6,685 nucleotides of DNA from positions 1 through 6,685 of the forward strand of contig JAAFKL010000186.1 in assembly GCA_021399405.1 (NCBI GenBank), written 5' to 3'. Each line of letters begins with the position of its first letter. Within the stretch, counting starts at the first letter, position 1. The position numbers and the translations under genes are program-made. Under the pieces are notes generated by a model that was not told where the DNA came from, ran no database searches, and was given only the letters and a program-made list of their open reading frames with translations. The stretch is from Candidatus Heimdallarchaeota archaeon (lineage in GTDB: Archaea; Asgardarchaeota; Heimdallarchaeia; Heimdallarchaeales; Kariarchaeaceae). This document shows, piece by piece, positions 1-4,286 of this stretch.

Positions 1-552
1 ATTGAAAGCCAAGGCGATTTAATACCTGCTAGATTGCCCCTCCCTAGTTGTGTACTAAACGGATTTATGATTGTAGGAGATGCTGCTGCATTAGCAAATC
101 CGCTAAACGGAGAGGGTCATGGTGTGGCATTAATCGCTGGAATAGTTGCTGGCAAACAAGCTGCAAAGGCAATTCAGAGTGAGGATGTTTCTGAAAAAGG
201 ATTATGGGAATTCAACAAAATAATTTGGGCAAAATATGGAGTTATCAACTCTTGGGGTATAGCATTTATCAAATTTATGAATAGATGGGGGTTCGAAACC
301 TTTGATTGGCTAATAGATAAGAAGATATTACAAGAGGATGATATTTCTATAATTAATCGTGATCCACACGCGAAGATCAATATGTTATCTCGCGCTATTA
401 GAGGATGGAATAAACCAAGAAAGCTTCTTAGTCTAAGAAAAACAATGAAACATGCAAAAGCTATTCAAACTCTTGCTTTCAACTATCCTGAAATTGATGG
501 ATTCGATGATTGGGTAAAAGAGATAAATAGACTTGAAGAGTACAACATCTAA
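1..552 (+). CDS. Geranylgeranyl-reductase-like FAD-dependent oxidoreductase, C-terminal part (5' truncated by window edge)
   Basis: The frame is open from base 1, so the gene begins outside the window and only its last 183 codons are present. About 25 residues in, after a hydrophobic strand (GFMIVGD), comes GDAAALANPLNGEGHG. This matches the GDAA-x-NP-x-GEG segment that contacts FAD in geranylgeranyl reductases and related flavoproteins (COG0644, FixC-like). The following stretch rich in Ala and Gly (VALIAGIVAGKQAAKAI) is the family's next helix. The rest is a helical C-terminal region with many aromatic residues. Archaeal relatives saturate the geranylgeranyl chains of membrane lipids or quinones, but the substrate-pocket residues cannot be judged from this fragment, so the substrate is inference. 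The family is usually about 390-450 residues, so half or more is missing. Its stop overlaps the stop of the leftward neighbour by 4 bases. No T-run terminator is visible at the junction. Confidence 0.85.
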   Translation: MESQGDLIPARLPLPSCVLNGFMIVGDAAALANPLNGEGHGVALIAGIVAGKQAAKAIQSEDVSEKGLWEFNKIIWAKYGVINSWGIAFIKFMNRWGFETFDWLIDKKILQEDDISIINRDPHAKINMLSRAIRGWNKPRKLLSLRKTMKHAKAIQTLAFNYPEIDGFDDWVKEINRLEEYNI

Positions 553-1112
553 ATTTTATTATGAAAAGCCCCTTTATCACCTTGTTTTAATGTTGTGAGT
601 GTGATACCAGCTCGAAGATTTTCATTAAGCACAAAAAAGACCATATTTTCAACTCTTACGGCTTCTTTACAGAAAGGGCAGTTATTGTATCTGTAAAAAT
701 GATTCATCAAGATCGATGGTTTATCAATAGCCGTGATACCATTACAAGCCATTTGATCTACCTTGTTTGAAGGAATCACCTTAGCTTCCAAATCTGACAC
801 TAAATCTAAAACACCTAGTGTTTCTATGAAAATACCAGGTATTAAATTGAGCTTACCTAATATTTCAAAACATTTGTGAAGCACAATTGAGGAGGACTTT
901 ATTACAGCAAATGTGATATCATCTAATGCAACCTTAATATCCTCCAAGGTGTAAGATTTAGTTTTGGGGAACTGATTCACCAAATGAATTAATTCTATCA
1001 GTTCAAATTTTATCCTTGGTGAACTAAAAGGTACTGAAGCTATGTTTTCATTTTCCCTCATGATCTGCTCAATCGATATTTTTAGTTGTTCCGTAGCTTC
1101 ATCTACTGTCAT
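549..1112 (-). CDS. Hypothetical protein with a CPFC (CxxC) motif
   Basis: I do not recognise this 187-residue protein. It has no signal peptide or clear membrane segment. Residues 1-100 look helical and amphipathic. Near residues 141-150 sits RYNNCPFCKE, a single CxxC that could be half of a zinc site. C81, C123, H138 or H184 are possible further ligands, but no second CxxC exists. CPFC also resembles a glutaredoxin active site, yet the surrounding sequence does not look like a thioredoxin fold. The ATG start is supported by a GGAGGTT sequence 11 bases upstream, and no other start codon lies between that sequence and the ATG. The gene lies 39 bases downstream of the DNA glycosylase gene on the same strand, so the two are probably cotranscribed. 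A link to DNA repair would rest on that context alone. It converges with the flavoprotein gene, sharing 4 bases. Confidence 0.75.
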   Translation of the reverse strand: MTVDEATEQLKISIEQIMRENENIASVPFSSPRIKFELIELIHLVNQFPKTKSYTLEDIKVALDDITFAVIKSSSIVLHKCFEILGKLNLIPGIFIETLGVLDLVSDLEAKVIPSNKVDQMACNGITAIDKPSILMNHFYRYNNCPFCKEAVRVENMVFFVLNENLRAGITLTTLKQGDKGAFHNKI

Positions 1113-1123
1113 GTTTAAATCAA

Positions 1124-1130
1124 AACCTCC
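1124..1130 (-). promoter_or_regulatory. Shine-Dalgarno sequence of the CPFC protein gene
   Basis: Read on the minus strand this is GGAGGTT, a near-perfect Shine-Dalgarno sequence, with 11 bases between it and the ATG. It lies in the 39-base gap after the glycosylase stop. That fits a downstream operon gene with its own ribosome entry, unlike the first genes of transcripts here, which look leaderless or nearly so. Confidence 0.65.
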
Positions 1131-1151
1131 AATTATTTCTTCACCAAGACT

Positions 1152-2285
1152 TCATTTCTTCTTCTTTTCTTTTATTGTTTTCTTTTTTGAGGATTTTTTC
1201 TTTTTGGTCGATGATTTCTTTTTTGTTACAGTTTTTTTCTTTACGGTAGCGACTCCTTCCTTAATTTTCTTTTTGGCTGTTAATTTCTTTTCACTTTCAG
1301 CCTTTTTCACTTTCTTAGCTTTCTTTTTTATTGGCTGATTTGAAGTATTTACTAATCTGGTGTAGAAAGTCTCGTGTGATCTCAAAAATTCAGGCAAATA
1401 TTCTAACAATAACGAATGAATAACAAGTGCTGGATCCTTTGGCCACCGGTTGATTACCCAATTATCAAATTGTTTTTGATTATTTATATTTCCAATTTCA
1501 TATTTATGATTCAATACCTCCATAACATAAGTATCGTAAAAGGGATAATCATACCTTCTTGAGTGGTAAATAGCCAATATTCTTGCGGTGTAATTACCAA
1601 TTCCACTAATACTGCGAAGACCCTCCAAACCTCTTTCAATAACAGGATAATATGCATAAGTCTCGATTTCACGAAGAACATCTTCACTCAAATTAGAAAG
1701 GTACTTTGCTTTATAGCCTACCTTGAGCTCTAACCAATCCTTTTCATTCATTTCTGCTAATTTTAACCGTGAAGGAAATAGATATAGTGATTTATCCCAT
1801 GGAACAAGAGTCCCATAATTCTGTAGCAATTTTTCAACAACTTCCAAATATGAGAAGAATGAGGTGTTTTGAGATAGTATAGTTAGTACAGCAGTTTCAA
1901 TAGCATCAGAATTTGCAAATAAACGAAATCCTGGATTGGATTGTAAAGCAATATCAATTAAAGTATCTTCTTTCTTTAGTTTCCTAAAGACCTTCATGCC
2001 TTCATCAAGACCGAGCTCATATCTCATCTTACTCAATATTGTTTCATACTCTACATTATCAATAGAGGTTTGAGCTTCAATAGATATTTGCACTTCCCTT
2101 GAAAGAGCTAGGCTTTGAGTTGCACGGGCGACAACAATCTCATCACTTTGTGTTTGGAAAACACGAGTCCAGTGTTTCTCATTAAATGGAGTATTGGCTA
2201 GGACATATGCTTTTGGAGTCGTAATATCAATCGAAAGTCTGCTAGTTAACTCAACTTCATCCTTCCAGATTTTTTTACGAGCCAC
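1152..2285 (-). CDS. AlkA-like HhH-GPD DNA glycosylase with a lysine-rich C-terminal tail
   Basis: The 377-residue product is a helix-hairpin-helix DNA glycosylase, an enzyme that flips damaged bases from DNA and cleaves the N-glycosidic bond. Residues 128-143 (AIETAVLTILSQNTSF) match the AlkA segment around ILGQQVS. Residues 222-236 (GLRSISGIGNYTARI) are the hairpin, and D251 in YDTYV is in the position of the catalytic Asp. The residue that is Lys249 in OGG1 is Tyr here (GIGNYTA), pointing to a monofunctional glycosylase without lyase activity. There is no cysteine, so the 4Fe-4S cluster of EndoIII and MutY is absent. Residues 1-90 form a family-typical N-terminal domain of low similarity. 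Residues 318-377 are an extreme lysine-rich tail. The start is GTG; a TGA lies in frame four codons upstream and the first internal Met is residue 87, so GTG is the sensible choice. AlkA-like specificity for alkylated bases is inference. It is probably the first gene of a two-gene operon. Confidence 0.85.
   Translation of the reverse strand: MARKKIWKDEVELTSRLSIDITTPKAYVLANTPFNEKHWTRVFQTQSDEIVVARATQSLALSREVQISIEAQTSIDNVEYETILSKMRYELGLDEGMKVFRKLKKEDTLIDIALQSNPGFRLFANSDAIETAVLTILSQNTSFFSYLEVVEKLLQNYGTLVPWDKSLYLFPSRLKLAEMNEKDWLELKVGYKAKYLSNLSEDVLREIETYAYYPVIERGLEGLRSISGIGNYTARILAIYHSRRYDYPFYDTYVMEVLNHKYEIGNINNQKQFDNWVINRWPKDPALVIHSLLLEYLPEFLRSHETFYTRLVNTSNQPIKKKAKKVKKAESEKKLTAKKKIKEGVATVKKKTVTKKKSSTKKKKSSKKKTIKEKKKK
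1155..1328 (-). other. Low-complexity segment encoding the lysine-rich tail of the glycosylase
   Basis: This part of the glycosylase gene encodes residues 320-377, in which 31 of 58 residues are Lys, grouped in runs of 2-4 separated by Ser, Thr, Val and Ala (for example KKKSSTKKKKSSKKKT). On the plus strand it appears as a long T-rich, C-poor tract. The pattern resembles the disordered basic tails of histone H1, eukaryotic DNA-binding enzymes and mycobacterial HupB. A role in nonspecific DNA binding is inference. The reading frame stays intact through the A-rich tract, so no slippage mutation is apparent. Confidence 0.8.
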
Positions 2286-2323
2286 GTAGTGTAATCAAAT
2301 CGTTGATCTAATTAACATTAAGG

Positions 2324-2333
2324 TAAATTATTA
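2324..2333 (-). promoter_or_regulatory. Possible TATA element for the glycosylase operon
   Basis: The minus strand reads TAATAATTTA here, centred about 43 bases before the GTG start. Archaeal spacing would place transcription start near 2300, giving a leader of about 15 bases without a Shine-Dalgarno. The surrounding 2286-2477 gap is AT-rich throughout, so the assignment is tentative. This gap also carries the divergent tetR promoter and a weak inverted repeat, ATTAG-AAAA-CTAAT, at 2342-2355. Confidence 0.3.
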
Positions 2334-2422
2334 CAAAACTGATTAGAAAACTAATTCAATTATGGTACGCACTGTGTAAATTATTTTTGGATTAAAATAA
2401 AAAAGGAATTTTTTATGAATTA

Positions 2423-2438
2423 TAGATTGTTCGTTCTA
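2423..2438. promoter_or_regulatory. TetR operator copy 1 (tetR promoter)
   Basis: TAGATTGTTCGTTCTA is an imperfect palindrome with TAGA/TCTA ends and a right half, TCGTTCTA, identical to that of the copy at 3323-3338. It lies 39 bases before the tetR ATG, ending 3 bases before the TATA-like stretch at 2442-2450. A protein bound here would block TFB/TBP, so autorepression is the simple reading. It is the most diverged of the four copies, as often seen for autoregulatory sites. Confidence 0.7.
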
Positions 2439-2441
2439 ATA

Positions 2442-2450
2442 TTTTTTATA
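2442..2450 (+). promoter_or_regulatory. TATA-like element of the tetR promoter
   Basis: TTTTTTATA lies about 32 bases before the ATG at 2478, which predicts transcription start near 2473 and a leader of only a few bases. An alternative upstream box at 2408-2420 (AATTTTTTATGAA) would start transcription near 2440 and include the weak AAGGGA at 2465-2470 as a Shine-Dalgarno. In either case operator copy 1 overlaps or abuts the promoter. Confidence 0.4.
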
Positions 2451-2477
2451 ATACAAGTACCAACAAGGGATTAGATT

Positions 2478-3152
2478 ATGGGAAGATCTAAGTCTTTTGA
2501 GCCAAACAAGAAGCTATTCAAAGCAATGGAGCTTTTTTGGTATAAGGGATATGAGAACACATCGATGAGTGATTTAAAGGAACACCTCGGTTTAAGTGCT
2601 CAAAGCATATACGATACATTCGGAGGAAAAGAGAACTTGTATCTCCAGACTCTAGAATTATTTTATGGTAATTCAGTTGAAGGATTAAAAATGACCCTTC
2701 AATCCAAAGATGATGCTTCTCTCGCCGCAATTAAACTCCATTTCCTATTAACTTATAGAATGCAGATTGGGGATAAACACAAAGCATCCTGCTATATAGC
2801 AAATACCTCTCTTGAATTAGGATTGTTGAATAAAGAAGCGCAAATTCAATCTATAAAATTTTTCTCAATGTTAAAAGATGCTTTTAAATTTGCACTTAGT
2901 AATGCAATTGCAAAAAATGAGATTTCTAAAGACCACGATCCTGAAAAATTAGCGTGGTATTTAACAAATTCAATTTCAGGATTGGGAGTATTGAACCGAG
3001 CTGGAGCAGATAATAAGCACATTCTTGATATAATCAATGCTACATTGATGACAATTGATCCTAAACACATTAGTTTTGAGAAAAAAACTATAAAGAGGGC
3101 AGAAGCAACAGAACAACTAATCAATAAAATGATGATTGAGAATTTCGGATAA
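2478..3152 (+). CDS. TetR/AcrR-family transcriptional repressor
   Basis: The 224-residue product opens with GRSKSFEPNKKLFKAMELFW, the hallmark start of bacterial TetR/AcrR regulators of the GRxxxFxxxxAxxxAxxxFW type. Residues 22-49 (YKGYENTSMSDL to SIYDTFG) contain the helix-turn-helix, with recognition helix around SAQSIYDTF, followed by GKENLYLQTLELF. The C-terminal ligand domain contains ASCYIANTSLELG (103-115), matching the GC-xxx-N-xxxE motif of NemR/ComR-like members. C105 is the protein's only cysteine; E. coli NemR senses electrophiles through a cysteine at about this place, so redox or electrophile sensing is possible but inferred. The length is typical, with a basic helical extension after about residue 200. 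Four matching palindromes flank the gene, so it is very likely a local autorepressor that also controls the SRPBCC gene. The N-terminal signature is bacterial in style, suggesting lateral acquisition. The inducer is unknown. Confidence 0.9.
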   Translation: MGRSKSFEPNKKLFKAMELFWYKGYENTSMSDLKEHLGLSAQSIYDTFGGKENLYLQTLELFYGNSVEGLKMTLQSKDDASLAAIKLHFLLTYRMQIGDKHKASCYIANTSLELGLLNKEAQIQSIKFFSMLKDAFKFALSNAIAKNEISKDHDPEKLAWYLTNSISGLGVLNRAGADNKHILDIINATLMTIDPKHISFEKKTIKRAEATEQLINKMMIENFG

Positions 3153-3190
3153 ATCTATCAAAAATCCCTCATAATTAGAATAGAATTACA

Positions 3191-3196
3191 TTTTTT
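3191..3196 (+). terminator. T-run, possible tetR terminator
   Basis: A run of six T follows the tetR stop by 38 bases and ends just before operator copy 2. Archaeal RNA polymerase terminates at T-rich tracts without a hairpin, and this is the only such run between the two genes. It would let the SRPBCC gene depend on its own promoter. Confidence 0.35.
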
Positions 3197-3197
3197 G

Positions 3198-3213
3198 TAG
3201 AACAATCATTCTA
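3198..3213. promoter_or_regulatory. TetR operator copy 2
   Basis: TAGAACAATCATTCTA has perfect 5-base outer arms, TAGAA and TTCTA, and a centre that departs from symmetry at four positions. It lies 45 bases after the tetR stop and 59 bases (centre to centre) upstream of copy 3. It is followed by AT-rich boxes at about 3215-3237, so it could guard a secondary promoter or help assemble several dimers along the control region. Confidence 0.7.
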
Positions 3214-3256
3214 AATATATTGAAAATATATAAAAATAATTAATGAATTATGTAAT

Positions 3257-3272
3257 TAGAATGATCATTCCA
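3257..3272. promoter_or_regulatory. TetR operator copy 3 (abuts TATA of SRPBCC gene)
   Basis: TAGAATGATCATTCCA contains a perfect 12-base palindrome, GAATGATCATTC, at 3259-3270. It ends directly before the AT-rich box at 3274-3283, the same arrangement as copy 1 at the tetR promoter. Binding here should exclude TFB from the element upstream of TATA. Confidence 0.75.
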
Positions 3273-3273
3273 A

Positions 3274-3283
3274 TATATTTATA
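3274..3283 (+). promoter_or_regulatory. TATA-like element of the SRPBCC gene
   Basis: TATATTTATA resembles the archaeal TATA consensus and would start transcription near 3303-3308. That leaves a leader of about 50 bases containing operator copy 4 and a Shine-Dalgarno. The region is generally AT-rich, but the position next to an operator supports it. Confidence 0.5.
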
Positions 3284-3322
3284 TGTGAAACAAAGTATGA
3301 TTGTGTATAACGATTGTTTTAT

Positions 3323-3338
3323 CAGAATGATCGTTCTA
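3323..3338. promoter_or_regulatory. TetR operator copy 4 (leader of SRPBCC gene)
   Basis: CAGAATGATCGTTCTA contains the 14-base near-palindrome AGAATGATCGTTCT, with one mismatched pair. It lies 17 bases before the ATG, downstream of the predicted transcription start, where a bound repressor would act as a roadblock or block initiation. It is 66 bases centre to centre from copy 3. Confidence 0.75.
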
Positions 3339-3341
3339 TAA

Positions 3342-3348
3342 AGAAGGA
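3342..3348 (+). promoter_or_regulatory. Shine-Dalgarno sequence of the SRPBCC gene
   Basis: AGAAGGA lies 7 bases before the ATG at 3356, a normal spacing. It supports that ATG as the start and agrees with a leadered transcript from the TATA box at 3274-3283. Confidence 0.5.
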
Positions 3349-3355
3349 AAAATAA

Positions 3356-3898
3356 ATGAATCAGTCTAAAGTTACTAAAACAATTAATCTCCCAATTGAA
3401 CAAGTATGGGAAGTTGTAGCCGATTTTGGCAATGTGCATTATTATCACCCCTATGTGGAATCTACATCTCTCCTTACAGAGAATAATAATGAATTGAATG
3501 CAGAGCGTGTTTGCCATTTTTACGATGGTCAAAATATCCATGAAAAAGTCACACATTTTGAAAAATACGAATATGTTGAAATTGCAATATTAGATGGTTT
3601 GAAAGGACCTGTAAAAAATGTCAATGGAAAAATCATTGTCAAAAAGGTATCAGACGAAGTTACCGATCTGTCTATGATACTTTCATATGAAACAAAATTT
3701 GGAATTATTGGATCAGTGATGAATAGACTAATTATGAAATCTCAGTTTCGAAAATTAATCAATAATGTACTTGCAGGATTAGATCATTATGTATCAACTA
3801 ATAATAGAGTGGGGAGAGGAGGAAAACCACTTACCTCGGTAGAGGCTCAGAAGGAAGAGCAAAGCAAACCATTAGAAATTATGGTTTCTTCTTTATAG
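3356..3898 (+). CDS. SRPBCC (START/Bet v1-like) family protein, polyketide-cyclase type
   Basis: The 180-residue product begins with KVTKTINLPIEQVWEVVADF (5-24), the strand-helix opening typical of SRPBCC proteins (Pfam polyketide_cyc2-like), with Trp in the usual VW position. Residues 49-64 (AERVCHFYDGQNIHEK) match the family's G/A-x-R-x-x-x-x-DG-x-x-x-x-E/K stretch. Alternating strands follow to about 115, and the long C-terminal helix covers about 119-147 (GSVMNRLIMKSQFRKLI onward). Residues 148-180 are a polar, probably disordered tail beyond the usual 140-150-residue domain. These proteins form a deep hydrophobic cavity and bind or transform lipids, polyketides and aromatics. The substrate here is unknown. 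It has no signal or membrane segment and should be cytosolic. Three TetR operators in front of it make it the main visible target of the adjacent repressor, so it may handle the compound the repressor senses; that is inference. Confidence 0.85.
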   Translation: MNQSKVTKTINLPIEQVWEVVADFGNVHYYHPYVESTSLLTENNNELNAERVCHFYDGQNIHEKVTHFEKYEYVEIAILDGLKGPVKNVNGKIIVKKVSDEVTDLSMILSYETKFGIIGSVMNRLIMKSQFRKLINNVLAGLDHYVSTNNRVGRGGKPLTSVEAQKEEQSKPLEIMVSSL

Positions 3899-3916
3899 AT
3901 GGTGAAATCACACTAA

Positions 3917-3923
3917 TTTTTTT
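3917..3923 (+). terminator. T-run terminator after the SRPBCC gene
   Basis: Seven consecutive T begin 18 bases after the stop, with no stable hairpin before them. This is the usual form of an archaeal intrinsic terminator. It would separate the TetR/SRPBCC module from the MoaD-like gene downstream. Confidence 0.5.
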
Positions 3924-3983
3924 CGTAGGAATCTTATCTAAATATCCCTGAATAAAAATAATCTAAGACAAATAGTCAGAATC

Positions 3984-3993
3984 TTTATAATTT
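3984..3993 (+). promoter_or_regulatory. TATA element of the MoaD-like gene
   Basis: TTTATAATTT is centred about 25 bases before the GTG start, so transcription should begin at or within a base or two of the start codon, a leaderless mRNA. No Shine-Dalgarno precedes the GTG, which agrees. The rest of the 3899-4012 gap holds only the upstream T-run. Confidence 0.55.
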
Positions 3994-4012
3994 AAATTCA
4001 GAAGTTTAACTT

Positions 4013-4270
4013 GTGAAACAGGTTAGATTTCTCTCATACCTAAAAATTATGACAGGTGTGTCACGATACAATCTTACAACAAATCCAAATACCGTTGCAG
4101 AAGCATTACAAGAGGTAGCTACTACGTTTCCACAAATCCGAGATTTAATACTTGATGATGTACCTGATGTTAGTTTTATTTTAGGAGATAGAACATTAGT
4201 AACCCCAAAGGATCTAAATTTATCTTTAAACGACGAATTAATTATTGGTCCTATAGTTGCAGGTGGTTAA
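4013..4270 (+). CDS. MoaD/ThiS/SAMP-like ubiquitin-fold sulfur-carrier or modifier protein
   Basis: The 85-residue product fits the beta-grasp MoaD pattern along its whole length. VRFLSYLKIMTG (4-15) is the first strand and helix start (family: vRffayLreltG). TVAEALQEVATTFPQIRDLI (27-46) covers the TV-x-EaL-x-x-L helix. DLNLSLNDELIIGPIVAGG ends in the L-x-x-x-D-E-x-x-x-x-P-x-x-x-GG hallmark. The terminal Gly-Gly is fully exposed, as needed for adenylation by an E1-like MoeB/UbaA enzyme and then thiocarboxylation or isopeptide linkage. The GTG start is supported by this alignment, by a TAA two codons upstream, and by a TATA box at leaderless spacing. It could act in molybdopterin synthesis, tRNA thiolation or protein modification (archaeal SAMP). 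No MoaE, MoeB or JAMM partner lies nearby, so these cannot be separated. It converges with the coiled-coil gene, 16 bases between stops. Confidence 0.9.
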   Translation: MKQVRFLSYLKIMTGVSRYNLTTNPNTVAEALQEVATTFPQIRDLILDDVPDVSFILGDRTLVTPKDLNLSLNDELIIGPIVAGG

Positions 4271-4272
4271 GT

Positions 4273-4278
4273 AAAAAA
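4273..4278 (-). terminator. T-run terminator of the coiled-coil protein gene
   Basis: Six T on the minus strand begin 8 bases after the TAG of the leftward 708-codon gene. They lie in the 16-base gap between the convergent stops, so transcripts from the left probably read into the antisense of the coiled-coil gene because no plus-strand T-run exists here. Confidence 0.4.
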
Positions 4279-4286
4279 CAATTATA

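Noticed and set aside
1124..1151. Terminator between the glycosylase and the CPFC protein gene
   Set aside because: No T-run of six or more on the minus strand in the 39-base gap; a Shine-Dalgarno is present, favouring an operon.
1042..1338. Plus-strand frame encoding a Phe-rich, apparently membrane-like 98-residue protein
   Set aside because: It is the antisense of the glycosylase's lysine codons (AAA/AAG read as TTT/CTT), so its hydrophobicity is an artefact.
2342..2355. ATTAG-AAAA-CTAAT inverted repeat as a fifth operator
   Set aside because: The arms lack the TGATCR centre and the 16-base spacing of the TetR sites; five-base repeats arise easily in AT-rich DNA.
3198..3338. CRISPR-like or iteron array
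   Set aside because: Only three short palindromic copies with unequal spacing and AT-rich spacers between a regulator and its target; operators explain them fully.
3243..3341. 32-codon plus-strand frame between tetR and the SRPBCC gene
   Set aside because: It is made largely of the operator and TATA sequences, whose palindromes explain the repeated RMI-like residues.
3248..3556. Minus-strand hydrophobic 102-residue frame opposite the SRPBCC gene
   Set aside because: It covers the operators and promoter and runs antisense to a clear SRPBCC domain; it has no support of its own.
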